Assembly (NCBI GenBank): GCA_905221605.1 | Contig: CAJNDS010002081.1 | Location: forward strand, 28,501-92,500 | DNA length: 64,000 nt | Direction of reading: 5' to 3' | From: Symbiodinium natans | Lineage: Eukaryota; Sar; Dinophyceae; Suessiales; Symbiodiniaceae | Part shown: piece by piece, positions 41,215-52,165 of the stretch | How positions within the stretch are numbered: position 1 is the first letter of the stretch | How the letters are laid out: each line of letters begins with the position of its first letter | Notes under the pieces: model-generated | Told to the model about the DNA's origin: nothing | What the model saw: the letters and a program-made list of their open reading frames with translations, nothing else | Databases searched by the model: none | Position numbers and translations under genes: made by a program

Positions 41215-44200
41215 CCGGGTGAGTGAGGCTTGCGGTTTCTTAACATACTGGCCCTGACGTTCAGGTTTTTCTCATAAGCTTCGCTGAGCCCTAAACCTCC
41301 AAACCTCCAAACCTCCAAACCTCCAAACCTCCAAACCTCCAAACCTCCAAACCCCCAAACCCCCAAACCCCCAAACCTCCAAACCCCCAAACCCCCAAAC
41401 CCCCAAACCCCCAAACCCCCAAACCCCCAAACCCCCAAACCCCCAAACCCCCAAACCCCCAAACCCCCAAACCCCCAAACCCCCAAACCCCCAAACCCCC
41501 AAACCCCCAAACCCCCAAACCCCCAAACCCCCAAACCCCCAACCCAAACCCAAACCCCCAAACCCCCAAACCCCCAAACCCCCAAACCCCCAAACCCCCA
41601 AACCCCCAAACCCCCAAACCCCCAAACCCCCAAACCCCCAAACCCTAAACCCTGAACCCTGAACCCTGAACCCTGGCCGGGCCTCCAGAGGCAGCTCCTC
41701 AAGAGACCAGGCCTGGCTGTCCATGCAGCAGCCCCAAGGCCGGTTTGGGGCTTCGGGCATTTAGGGTTTAGGGTTTAGGGTTTAGGGTTTAGGGTTTAGG
41801 TTTAGGGTTTAGGGTTTAGGGTATAGGGTATAGGGTTTAGGGTTTAGGGTTTAGGGTTTGGAGTTTCGGTGGTTTAGAGTTTATCGGGGAGCGGTTTCGG
41901 TGTTCTTGGGGCTATTTTGGGTTTAGGGTGTAGATGGTTTATAGGGTTCAGGGTTTAGGGTTTGTAGGGTTTGAGGCTTAGGGGTTTCGGAGTTATAGGG
42001 GAAAGTTTAGGGTTCATAGGGTTTGCGGTTTAGGGTGTTTAGGGTTTCTAGGGTTTCTGGCGTTTATAGGGTTTACAGGGCTTATAGGGTTTCTGGGACT
42101 CATAGGGTTTATAGGGTTCATGGGTTTGCAGGGTTTATAGGGCTTCTAGGGTTTATAGAGTTTACAGGGTTTATAGGGTTTGGAGGGTTTAGAGGGTTTA
42201 GAGAGCTTAGGGTTCACAGGGTTTAGGAGCTAGGGGTGTAGGGTTCCTGCTTCAGAAACCCCCTCATAGGATTCTTTGGAGCCCACGAAAGAAGGTAAGG
42301 GGGGCTCGAAAGCTAGGCGGGACGGTACCCGTTTCAGGTTCCATACAAAGGACTGTGATTTCTGGGTTGGGGATCCAAACATGCATGCTTTCCCCCCCCC
42401 CCCCCCCAGTGGCTAAGCCCTAAGCACAGACCCTATAAGGTTCAGCGCGCAAAGCACTCAACTGGGCCATCTCGGCAACACTGGCCTACCCGACCCGGGC
42501 CTTTCGCCCAAACGCAGATAAAGGGGGGGGGGGGGGGTAGGTTTAGGGTTTGGGCTTCATGGCTTAGGGGTTTTATGCTGAAACCCCACAACCCAAAACC
42601 CCGAAGCCGAAATACCTGCAAAAGGGCACGGGCCTCCCGAGACCTGAAGATTTGACGGATCAGCGCCTCTTGCATGGTTGGGAAAGCAAACAAGGGTTCT
42701 TTCTTAGAACTCTAGCTGTGAAAGTATGAGAGAACCCTAAACCCTAAACCCTAAACCCTAAACCCTAAACCCTAAACCCTAAACCCTAAACCCTAAACCC
42801 TAAACCCTAAACCCTAAACCCTAAACCCCAACCACGTGTGCCAACGTCTTGGTGGCCACATAGGATGCTCCCTCACCACCCATTCCAGCACGGACTCTGC
42901 TCAGAGCTTCCTGTGCATCATAAACAACTTGCAAAGTGCTGCATCTTGAGCCCTTATCAGACCTCTCAAGCCCTAAACCCCTGACCCCTAAACCCCAAGT
43001 CCGTACATTCAACCCCGAACATTGACCCCTAGACTCCTGAAGCCCCAATCTGAGTGTGTCTTGTCCAGTCCCTGGCCTTATCTGCAGCAAAGCCCGGACT
43101 GCTCAGAGCCTCAGCACGGAATTCGGACGTTTCGCCCGGGGTTGCGTAGGGCTTGCGGTTCAGCGTTTGATAGAGTGTTTAGGGTTTAGGGTTTAGGGTT
43201 TAGGGCTTAGGGTTTAGGATTTAGGGTTTAGGGTTTAGGTTCTGGCAATTTTTGGGTTCAGCTTATACCACTCAAACACTTGCCCAACTCTCAGGATGGT
43301 GTCCTCCAGACTCCCAAGCCCTCGCACCTCAAACCCATAAACCCTGAACTACTAGTTGCTTAAGAACCCCGAAGGAATAAAGAATATATAATCCCAAGAA
43401 TATGTGTGTTTTTCGGTGTTCTTGAGCAATTAGTAGTAAACCCCCGAAACTGCATCGCTTTCTGGCCGATGGCGCACATGCCAAACCCAGACCCTAACAT
43501 CACCGGGAAGAGCCTGCTCCAGGTGCGCGGTGAGGTTCCGCCCATTCTGGCTGGGGTTCAAGAGGAGGGGCGGCGTGTTTCTGGGGAGGTCACTTGAAGG
43601 GTCATGGGTACTTACAGGTGGGATTCTTGGTACCCTAAATAAGGCTATAACCATAGCTACCCTACTCATAACCCATGAACCTCCGAGCATGACCATAATG
43701 AAGGAAGACACCCTGAACCACATAGGAGGTCTTCACGATGAGTTCAGATTTTTTGGCTCTCATTGTCGAGCTCTCTGAGTGGGGGCTTGGGGGTGAGGGT
43801 TGGTGGGTAGGTTTTGGGCATTCGTGCCCGCTTTGGCCCGAATCTTGAACAACCGCCCAGACACATCCAAAAAGGGGTGCTTCGTAGTTCAGACTCAGGG
43901 GGCTGCTGATGTAGGTGTCAGACTTTCCACGCTTTCTACCGTTTCTACCCTTTCTACCCTTTCTACCCTTTCTACCCTTTCTACCCTTTCCACCCTTTCC
44001 ACCCTTTCCACCCTTTCCACCCTTTCTACCCTTTCTCCCCCAGCGCCTCATTCGGCTCTCCGTCGAGGTCACTTTCCTCACGCACCTTGGGCGGAGGGGG
44101 TGTAGGGTTTAGGGTTTAGGGTTTAGGGTTTAGGGGTTAGGGTTTAGGGTTTAGGGTTTAGGGTTTAGGGTTTAGGGTTTAGGGTTTAGGGTTTAGGGTT

Positions 44201-45678
44201 TAGGGTTTAGGGTTTAGGGTTTAGGGTTTAGGGTTTAGGGTTGGGGTTGTGGGGGGCAGGGGGAGACATTTCGGGGGTAGGGGGTTCAGGGAACTAACAA
44301 AAACAAACAACAACACTTATGTTACTTCGAACATCCCCGCCTTGCTCCTCGCCAAAAAGGAAAGAGCGCAAAGAAGATGTTCAAACAAAGAGACATTGAT
44401 TCAAATACGCTTCTTCGTTTTTGCTTGCAATTGGGGTTGGGCACTCCAGGGAGTCTCTGGGGCTGGGCACTCCAGGAGTCTCTCGGTTGGGCACTCCAGG
44501 GAGTCTCTTCAGCTCCAAAAAAGGTCTCTGGGCTGGGCACTCCAGAAAAACTCTGGGGTTGGGCACTCCAGGAGCACTCCAGGTGTCTGGACTCTGGGGT
44601 TGGGCACTTGAGGGAGACTTTGGAGTTGGGCAATTCAAGGCACTCGGTTGGGCCCAGCAGTCTGGCTGGGAGACTCTGGGTTGGGCACGTTTTTGTAGGA
44701 GTAGACCGGGCGAGGAGAAGAGTTGAGTTTAAAATCTAACAACCCCACACCGAGGGTGGGGAAAAAGAAGAAAAGCGGAACCCTGCCCTCACACTGGGCG
44801 GCCCCGCCACCACAATCAGGTGCGGCGACAGCACGCGCCCGAAGCGCGCGAAGGCTGCTTTGGAGCTGTTGGCCAGGAGCTGGAACTGAGCAGAGGCACT
44901 GCCAGAGTATAACCCCTAAACCCTGAACCCTGAACCCTAAACCCTAAACCCACATCACCCACCCCTGAACTACCCGGACCTAGACCCCCCAAATATCTTC
45001 TCAAGCCGGATTTGGGGCCTTCTAATATTAATACGGGCACAGTGAGACAGAAGTTGCGCCCTTGTGCTCTCTTAAAAGACGAAGAGAATTATATGTCCTA
45101 AAGGTAAAGCTAATATGCATACTAAGATTTATCACTTCCAAGACCAGGAGATCTCATAATTTAATATCATGCGTTCGTACACTCACTTGTTATAATATTA
45201 CGGGCAAAGGACAAGGATTTTATTGCGCTTATAAATGCGCCCCAGTTTAGGATTTACTATTTTATTAGTCTTTTTACTCACTTTTTCTACATTCATTTCC
45301 TAATTTCCGGATTATTAAGAGAACGCATGAAAATAGAGAACGGTGTACAGAAGTTGTAGATGGTGTACACGCCCCATTAAAAGACTTATTATGGGCGTGA
45401 ATTAAATGAATGAATGGGCTTATTTTGCGGGGTTCTTATTCGTGCGGCGTTACATTCATTTTTATTCATTGCAAAGCCGCATGAAAAGATCTTCCAAAAT
45501 AGCAAGCCTAAGCCCTAACCCCTAAACCCTAAACCCCAAACCCTAAACCCTAAACCCAAACCCTAAACCCCAAACCCTAAACCCTACACAACCTGAGGCA
45601 CCTGGTGGGCCATCCGGGCCAGGTCCCTGAGCTGGTCGTTCTGCACCACGTTGATGGTCATGTAGACCAGGGTCTGGG
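41215..45678 (-). CDS. Candidate large multi-exon gene, function unknown
   Basis: Islands between arrays read on the minus strand as: 45678-45592 VYMTINVVQNDQLRDLARMA; 44912-44780 FQLLANSSKAAFARFGRVLS; 44096-44040 VREESDLDGEPNEALGEK; 43925-43730 SPLSLNYEAPLFGCVWAVVQ; about 43615-43440 NLTAHLEQALPGDVRVWVWH; 43335-43250 GLGSLEDTILRVGQVFEWYK; about 43130-43060 EALSSPGFAADKARDWT; 42962-42828 LQVVYDAQEALSRVRAGMGG; 42697-42617 PTMQEALIRQIFRSREARAL; 42480-42433 AEMAQLSALRAEPYR; 41758-41676 CCMDSQAWSLEELPLEARP; 41293-41215 LSEAYEKNLNVRASMLRNRK. Several end at plausible donors (CAG/GTATTT, AGG/GTCTG, GGG/GTTTAGGG). Whether they form one gene or several is unproved, and some islands are also open on the plus strand. 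Confidence 0.4.
41285..41672. repeat. CCTCCAAA / CCCCCAAA octamer array
   Basis: Block of CCTCCAAA (about 41296-41350) followed by about 35 CCCCCAAA units, closing with CCCTAAA and CCCTGAA. Gly/Trp/Phe-rich frames are artefacts. Confidence 0.96.
41760..42230. repeat. TTTAGGG array decaying into 9-10 mers
   Basis: TTTAGGG at 41760-41870, then degenerate GGGTTTATA / GGGTTTCTA units to 42230. Confidence 0.85.
42733..42828. repeat. CCCTAAA array adjoining an exon candidate
   Basis: Thirteen canonical units; on the minus strand GTTTAGGG directly follows the exon ending LAHVVG. Confidence 0.95.
43349..43436. mobile_element. CTACTA-TGCTTAAG element, copy 3
   Basis: 88 bp, inverted ends CTACTAGTTGCTTAAGAACC and complement of CTACTAATTGCTCAAGAAC, flanked by TGAA and TAAA (one transition). 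It lies between two exon candidates of the 41.2-45.7 kb gene; the minus-strand donor GTTTAC overlaps its flank. Confidence 0.65.
43928..44035. repeat. TTTCTACCC nonamer array
   Basis: About twelve units, with a central block of TTTCCACCC. On the minus strand (GGGTAGAAA) it directly follows the exon ending EALGEK and provides repeated GTAGAA. Confidence 0.94.
44103..44245. repeat. TTTAGGG array
   Basis: About twenty units with one TTTAGGGG. Confidence 0.95.
44445..44700. repeat. 27-30 bp minisatellite
   Basis: Eight to nine diverged units of GGTTGGGCACTCCAGGGAGT + CTCTGG. Confidence 0.88.
45040..45490. other. AT-rich island of foreign composition
   Basis: About 450 bp of much lower GC than its surroundings, no heptamers, no long frame. 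It has potential hairpins: GCGGC...GCCGC at about 45437-45473, TTGCGCTTATAAATGCGCC at 45224-45242, and inverted AATGAATG / CATTCATT runs. A transferred organelle fragment or an old element are possible; neither is shown. Confidence 0.6.
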
Positions 45679-45694
45679 CTTAAGAACTCTGAAT

Positions 45695-46060
45695 AGGGCT
45701 AGGGTTTAGGGTTTAGGGTTTAGGGTTTAGGGTTTAGGGTTTAGGGTTTAGGGTTTAGGGGTTTAGGGGTTTAGGGTTTAGGGTTTAGGGTTTAGGGTTT
45801 AGGGTTTAGGGTTTAGGGTTTAGGGTTTAGGGTTTAGGGTTTAGGGTTTAGGGTTTAGGGTTTAGGGTTTAGGGTTTAGGGTTTAGGGTTTAGGGTTTAG
45901 AGGCTGAATAGGGCTTCATAGGGCTTTCTAGGGCTTTATGGGGCTTAATAGGGCTTCATAAGGCTGAGTAGGGCTTCATAGGGCTTATTATAGGGCTAAA
46001 TAGGGGGTTTTTGGGGCTTATGATAGGGCTGATGAAGGCTGATTAGGGCTTACAGGGGAT
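45695..46060. repeat. TTTAGGG array and TAGGGCTTCA-type repeat
   Basis: About 28 TTTAGGG units with two TTTAGGGG, then degenerate 12-15 bp TAGGGCTTCA / TAGGGCTTTC units from 45905. Confidence 0.9.
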
Positions 46061-46514
46061 GTAGGGAGTCTAACGCTCAGGGATCCCCTCCCTTACTCCC
46101 CCTTCAGCACTGGTAAGTCAAGAGCCTGAAGCCTAAGACCATCCCTGCCCTCCTGAAACCTGACACCCAGGACACCCAGGCCTGGGGTATCAGGACGTTC
46201 GCTGCAAAGAGCCTGCCGAAGGAAATGCTTAGGCTTAAACCTAAACCCGAATTTGGGCTTCGGGTTTGGGCACTGTAGGGTTGGGAGTTGAGATTCAAGC
46301 ATTGAGGGAATTCAGATGGTGTGTGGTGCTTGAGAGATGTGGGGCTGAAGCCCCAAACTGCTACTTGCTTAAGAAGAAAGACAATAATGCGTATCTTGCC
46401 CTAAAACGATGAATAGTGGTTTTAGGCAAACAGCAGTGATGTCCACGGGGGTGCGGCCTGTTGGGGTGTGGGATCCTCCTTGCGAGATGACTTCACGCGT
46501 CTAACTGCACAGGA

Positions 46515-46989
46515 TAGGTTTAGGGTTAGGGTTTGGGGTTTGGAGTCAAGGGCTTAGGGCTTAGGGTTTAGGGTTTAGGGTTTAGGGTTTAGGGTTTAGG
46601 GTTTAGGGTTTAGGGCTTAGGGTTTAGGGTTAGGGTTTAGGGTTTAGGGTTTACGGCTTAGGGCAGTACCAAGCGAAGTTCAGGGCCAAATGCAAACCAA
46701 AGCGACGGAGCACCTCCACAGCTTCAGTAAACCCCTTGAACCCAGGAACTCCTCAAGCCTCTGAGACTTGGTTTAGGGTTTAGGGTTTAGGGTTTAGGGT
46801 TTAGGGTTTAGGGTTTAGGGTTTAGGGTTTAGGGTTTAGGGTTTAGGGTTTAGGGTTTAGGGTTTAGGGTTTAGGGTTTAGGGTTTAGGGTTGGGTTTAG
46901 GGTTTGGGGTTTGGGGTTTGGGGTGTAGGGTTTAGGATTTAGGGTTTAGGGTCCAGGGTCGAGGATCTCGAGTTTAGGGTTTAGGGCTT
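46515..46989. repeat. TTTAGGG arrays with islands
   Basis: Arrays at 46515-46660 and 46771-46989; TTTGGGG variants cluster at 46903-46924. Confidence 0.92.
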
Positions 46990-47102
46990 AGGGGTTAGGC
47001 GGGAATCAGTCTTCTTCGCCTCCACTGCTCCAGCTCGTTGACCTGTTTCAAGCCCTGCGAGTCACAGAGGTTGAGGTGAAAGTCCAGGCCCGTCGCCTGC
47101 AG
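46990..47102 (-). CDS. Exon candidate between arrays
   Basis: Minus-strand frame LQATGLDFHLNLCDSQGLKQ then VNELEQWRRRRLIPA, ending at an in-frame TAA near 46998. The acceptor would be AACCTGCAG at the array edge. A plus-strand frame (LLQLVDLFQALRVTEVEVKV) ending CAG before GTTTAGGG is also open, so strand is provisional; the minus reading has the more natural composition. Confidence 0.35.
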
Positions 47103-47272
47103 GTTTAGGGTTTAGGGTTTAGAGTTTAGGGTTGAGGGTTGAGGGTTGAGGGTTGAGGGTTGCGGGTTGAGGGTTGCGGGTTGCGGGTTTAGGGTTGAGG
47201 GTTTAGGGTTTAGGGTTTAGGGTTTAGGGTTTAGGGTTTAGGGTTTAGGGTTTAGGGTTTAGGGTTTCAGCG
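47103..47272. repeat. TTTAGGG array with TTGAGGG and TTGCGGG block
   Basis: Variant block at about 47130-47200 flanked by canonical units. Confidence 0.94.
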
Positions 47273-48407
47273 TGAGCTCTAAACCCAAAAACCTGAACCC
47301 CACATGGGGTTTAGGACTGTAAAGCTTAGGCAGTGGTGTGCGGGGTCCGAGGCTCCCTCAGATATCATCTTGGTCCAGGCAAAGAGGAACCTAACCCCAA
47401 CTCAAAGAAACCTAGCCAAACCCTAAACCCTAATCCCCTAGCCCCTGAAGGGGTTTAGGCTCGACTGAAGATCTGCAGCCAACTGAAGACAGCCTCAGGA
47501 CGGTCCGTCTACAAGGGCGTCTCGGGGCGGACCCAAGGCCACACAGCAGGACGAAACGCGGCGAGTAGAGGTACGGGCACAGTAGCCCTAAACCCTAAAC
47601 CCTAAGCTCTAAACTGACCGAAACCCTTTGGGCTCGAGAGGGAGTTCTGAACCCGAATATTCAAAGTAGGCCCCCCCTAAACCCTGAACCCTGAATCCGT
47701 AGTTCGTAGCCTTGACAGCTTCGCGGCTTGTGGAAGGCTTGAAATGACTGTATTGTCGCGCCTTAAGTACACATAAGCAAATAAATAAATATCTCTATAT
47801 ATATTTACACACGCACATAGACATTGCTTATTTATATTGAGAGTTATATGTATATAATGTTGATATGCTTACGCTTATTTGCTGCCGTGTTCGTTTGATT
47901 TTTCTATCTCGTTCTGTTGATAAAGAACAACTAGGGTTCACAAGCCCGACCTAGACCGTCAAAGCCCTCCTTTATCGACCCTGCAAGCCCTGCCACGCTG
48001 AAACCCTCAGCCTCTGAACCCTACAAACCATCGACCCTCAGACCACTCAACAGCCCCTGGAAGCGCCCCCCCACCCACTCCCCCATGAAACACCTCGGCT
48101 GGTAGGACGGCGGACCAAAGACCTCCGGTGGGAGGCGTCTTTTTTTGGGGTGAGGGATTTAGGGTAGGAGGGAAGTATGGACTTCTCACTTCCGATCTGG
48201 GTTGTCAGTCATAAGCCTTGGGTCTTGGGTCTCGGTTTCCCTTCAGAAATTACAGCAGGTTTCCCCAACTCCCAACTGCGCAGAGTCCTGCCCACCCCCG
48301 CCCCCTCCGCCTTTGGTCAGGGAGTCGCGCGTCTGCCCCGCAGGAAACACGAAGTCCTTGCTTTTCTGAGCCCCACCGGCTTTGGTGGGGGCTGGGTGGG
48401 GGGGGGT

Positions 48408-48451
<44 letters not shown>

Positions 48452-48914
48452 GGCTTTTCAACCTTAGGTCCCCCGCGGGGAAGCCTCACAATGTCAACCC
48501 AACGTCTTTGCCCACCTTAAACCCCGAAAAACCCTAAATCCCCAAAAACCCCCAAAACCCCCCAAAACCCTCAAAAACCCACAAAGCCCTTTAAGATCCA
48601 GCCGTCCTCGCGTCCCGTGAGATTCTGCGTCCAAGCTGTGAGGAGGGTGGACTTTCCAACCTGCACAGCACTTGTGCGGAATCGCAGGAGACGAAGAGCT
48701 CCCTTCTTCATGTCGGGATTGACTCGTGTGTAGATTGTTTGAGAAGGCGTCAGGAAACTGAAGGCGACGGAGTCTCACAGACCAGATTCTCAAGCTGCCC
48801 AACCCCAAGCCCAACCGACAAAAACCTGCGGCTTGAGGGTCTCGTCAGGGATGGTTGGAGCTGGTGTGGCTTTAAGGGGGGGAATCATTGGGGTGTAGTG
48901 AACACTAGGGTTTC
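47273..48914. other. Mostly unique DNA with a long poly-G
   Basis: Minus-strand frame near 47340-47395 (FLFAWTKMISEGASDPAHH) is a weak exon candidate. AT-rich 47775-47890 has near-inverted AAGCAAATAA / GCTTATTTGC ends. Poly-G with single interruptions at 48396-48450. Confidence 0.5.
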
Positions 48915-49027
48915 CTAGGCTGCCCAGTAACCAAGGCTTAAAAAGGGTGCCCTTTTTTGCTTGAAGGGGTTTATAAGGGAACCTAAACCCCCCAAAAAGG
49001 GAATAAGGGTACTACTGGGCATCCTAG
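48915..49027. mobile_element. CTAGG...CCTAG introner-like element, TTTC/GAAA duplication
   Basis: 113 bp, inverted ends CTAGGCTGCCCAGTA and complement of CTAGGATGCCCAGTAGTACC, flanked by TTTC at 48911-48914 and 49028-49031. Its inner AAAGGGTGCCC, GGGAACC and GGGTACT segments match 8805-8919. On the minus strand the duplication is GAAA (GA donor) and the element ends CCTAG (acceptor), as for the introners at 8.8-9.7 kb. Confidence 0.75.
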
Positions 49028-49056
49028 TTTCAAGCCCACGCCAAGCCCTAGACTCA

Positions 49057-50312
49057 GCGCCCCGCCCGGTCGTCGCCGGTGACGCAAACGGAGCCCACGG
49101 CGCCCAAGAGGTGCGTGAAGGAGTCCGGCAACTGGGGAAGGGAGGGGGCGCTCTTTGGGATTCCAAGGAGTTCATTTCAGGGTTCCCTAAACCCTACACC
49201 CTAAACCCTAAACCCTAAACCCTAAACCCTAAACCCTAAACCCTTTTAAGGTGCAGGCCCGTGGCAAGATCGGCCTGGAGGCCTCTCGGCATTTCAGCAA
49301 GAAAAGGCTCGCCGCAGCGAACCATCTCTCCACAGTAGTCCCAGAGAGACCGGAATTCGGGCTGCCTGAAGTCCTTTTCATTCAGAGTGTCTCCCAGATT
49401 CCTCAGAGTCCCCTAAACCCCTAAACCCCTAAACCCCTAAACCCCTAAACCCCTTAACCCCGCACAGAAGGTACCATGATGTACCTAAACCCTAAACCCT
49501 CAACTTAAACCCTTAACTCTAAACCCGGAACCCTAAACCCTACACCTACACCCTAAACCCTAAACCCTAAACCCTAAACGCTAAACCCTGAATAGAACAA
49601 ACCCCTAGTTCACTTTGCTGGCTGGCCTCCGCCGAGAGCTCGGAGTTGCGCCACGCAACTGCCGGCGCCGGTCCAAGCGCTGCCCTCCAGAAGGGTTTAG
49701 GGTTTCGGAGTTTAGGGTTTCGCGGTTTGGGGTTTAGGGTTTCGGGTTTAGGGTTTAGGGTGTAGGGTTTAGGGTTTAGGGTTTAGGGGTTTAGGGGTTT
49801 AGGGGTTTAGGGGTTTAGGGGTTTAGGGGTTTAGGGGTTTAGGGGTTTAGGGGTTTAGGGTTTAGGGTTTAGGGTGTAGGGTTTAGGGTTTACGGTTTAT
49901 ATGCTTTAGGGAATTCAGGTTTGGGGTTCAAGGTGAAGGGTTTACGGTAGTCCGGTAGTGCTGCGCCAGTACTTTGCATGTGGTGCTCGTCGAAAGCAAT
50001 ACGTCTGGAACGCACGCTGGGTGTCTTACTAGTTCTTCGTTGGGGATTCAAGGATTCGTTAGGTACCTTATAAGATCCAATTTGCTTCAGGCCCCAAAAG
50101 ACTCAAATGTTCTTCCTTGGGATGGGAATATGGGGAATATTATGTTTACAATTTTGAGGCTCTTAAGCAAGCAAATCTAAACCTAAACCCTAAACCCTAA
50201 ACCTTAAACCCGGGACGAAGGAGAGATGACGAACCCACAAGTTCTCCAAGGTGTGGAATCACGCTGAAGACGAAGTTCATCTCGACGTGCACGTGGGTTG
50301 TTCCAAAAGCAA
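49057..50312 (-). CDS. Candidate multi-exon gene; possible cyclic-nucleotide-binding channel-like region
   Basis: Minus-strand pieces: 50312-50214 THVHVEMNFVFSVIPHLGEL, ending before GTTTAAGG; about 50020-49947 SRRIAFDEHHMQSTGAALPD; about 49695-49605 AWRNSELSAEASQQSELG; 49412-49242 (171 bp, 57 codons, phase 0) EKDFRQPEFRSLWDYCGEMV and FLAEMPRGLQADLATGLH, bounded by TTTAG and GTTTAGGG; 49131 to about 49057 after a strong CTCCCTTCCCCAG acceptor, LPDSFTHLLGAVGSVCVTGD. The last two loosely resemble the linker (MPxxLxxDL) and start of a cyclic-nucleotide-binding domain. That assignment is weak, and a plus frame is also open over 49250-49405. Confidence 0.4.
49185..49241. repeat. CCCTAAA array
   Basis: Eight units between two exon candidates, sense-oriented TTTAGGG on the minus strand. 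Confidence 0.93.
49413..49590. repeat. CCCCTAAA and CCCTAAA array
   Basis: Octamers at 49413-49455, heptamers and CCCTACA variants after 49480. Confidence 0.9.
49695..49905. repeat. TTTAGGG / TTTAGGGG array
   Basis: Nine or ten consecutive octamers (49783-49857) inside a heptamer array. Confidence 0.94.
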
Positions 50313-50459
50313 GGACCCCCTCCCGTTTCAGAGGTACTTTTTTCTTTATGAAAAAGCTTCCTTAACCCAAGTACCCCTAAACCCTAAACCCTTAACCACC
50401 CATTAGTAACAGCCCCACATGAACCCGTTCCTGTAACAGTCAGGGTTGGTGGCTCTCGG

Positions 50460-50755
50460 TAAGGAAGTACCCCTAAACCCCAAACCCCAACCCCAAACCC
50501 CAAACCCTAAACCCTAAACCCTAAGTCCCAAAAAACCGAAACTCCACAAGCCAGAGCGTCAGACCAGGCCTCGCGGCTGTCCCAGCACCTGGACGCGACA
50601 AAGTTCAACCGGCTAGGGTTTAGGGTTTAGGTTTAGGGTTTTTTTTTAGGGTTTAGGGTTTAGGGTTTAGGGTTTAGGGTTTAGGGTTTAGGGGTCAGGG
50701 GTTAGGGGTTAGGGTTTAGGGTTTAGGGTTTCGGGTTTAGGGTTTAGGGTTTAGG
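50460..50755. repeat. CCCCAAA block and TTTAGGG array around a 75-bp island
   Basis: Blocks 50460-50525 and 50615-50755; poly-T octamer at 50640. The island is open on both strands. Confidence 0.88.
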
Positions 50756-51966
50756 AGGCTGACCAGGGTGCTGTTGCAAGGGGTTTCCCCGTGTCTGCAT
50801 GGTGCTTTCCTGGAACTCGTTTTCATGAAGACCTTATTGGTTGGTACGCAGTGGTTGTTGAACATGGCCCCGCACAACACCCCAACCAAACACAAACATA
50901 GAATAAACATAGAATAGCACAACCTGACACACCACAACACAACATAACCTCATCACCAACATCATCTCTGACATGAACAACTGACATTCGCATTAACAAC
51001 TGCTTCCAAGAAAGGACCGGGAAGCCCCATATTCAAGCCACCCACCCTGCGCCCAACCCCCCCTCCCCAACCCTAAACCCTAAACCCTAAACCATAATAA
51101 ACCCTAAACCCTAAACCCCCCTCCCCAAACCTTAAAACCCTGGGGCAAAGCTTTTGCATCGAAGCCGCCGGAACCGGAACCCTAAAAACCAGAGGACCCG
51201 GAAGCAAAAGAGAAGATGCAAGCGGACAAGACCCTTAGGAACAGACATGCATGCAGTGACTGCGCATAATAAAAACAAAGCCATAGAACAAAACGGTTCT
51301 AAATAGCAGTAGTCATACAGTAGTATACTCAGAGCTAGCCTATAAGGATATGATATATTGCTGTTCTTCTGCCAACATATGCCAACATTGTAATCTAATG
51401 ATATAATGCACAACTGTATAATCCAATACTATAATACACAATAACATATCATTATACTCAGAGAGTTCTAACCATCATGTGTATTTGATATAGCATGTAA
51501 GAATAGAATACTAAAACCATTCATGCAACTCTCTGCCTAGGATTCATGCCTTGCTGCAGAGCGCGACAGCAACTAACAACCGTCCGGCCTATCACCGCCA
51601 GCAGCGGCAGCGTGAGAAGAAGGGCCATGACTTATTAGGGCAGTAGAGGTCTGAATCGACTCGATAAGACGTGGATGAGGACTAGGCTCTTCTGAACTGT
51701 TGGCAGGATGGCAGTTCACAGGCGCCACTCAACGGACGCGCAGGGCCAGAAGCTGAAAAGCTAGCTACGGCCCTACCAAAAGAAGGGGGGTTTAGGGGCT
51801 GGGGCTTAGGGTTTGGGGCTTGGGGTTGAGGGTTCCAACATCCCTGAAACTTCAGGCTTCTTGGGCTTCAGGTCTAGGGTTGGCTTTCGGGCATCAAGCC
51901 TGAGTATGCGAACTAAAGTTCATGGCGGGGCTCTGGCGGAAGCGGCTGCAGCTCACAGAGCCTACT
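50756..51966. other. Unique, partly AT-rich DNA without a secure gene
   Basis: 51240-51530 is AT-rich. Minus frame 51132-51413 is open but not convincing. 50880-50950 is rich in AACAC/ATAACA runs. Confidence 0.45.
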
Positions 51967-51977
51967 TGGTTTAGGGT

Positions 51978-52037
<60 letters not shown>

Positions 52038-52165
52038 GGTTTTGGGTTTTGGGTTTTGGGTTTTGGGTTTTGGGTTTTGGGTTTTGGGTTTTGGATTTTG
52101 GGTTTTGGGTTTTGGGTTTTGGGTTTTGGGTTTTGGGTTTTGGGTTTTGGGTTTTGGGTTTTGGG
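51967..52165. repeat. TTGAGGG block followed by TTTTGGG block
   Basis: About ten TTGAGGG units then about eighteen TTTTGGG units, a further homogenised variant. Confidence 0.96.

Noticed and set aside
41124..41760. Gly/Trp/Phe/Val-rich frames resembling structural repeats
   Set aside because: Translation of the CCCCCAAA octamer array; only the unique ends are kept as exon candidates.
47010..47102. Plus-strand exon ending CAG before GTTTAGGG
   Set aside because: The minus-strand frame over the same bases has a more natural composition and its own stop; kept as a warning that array-edge splice sites fit either strand.
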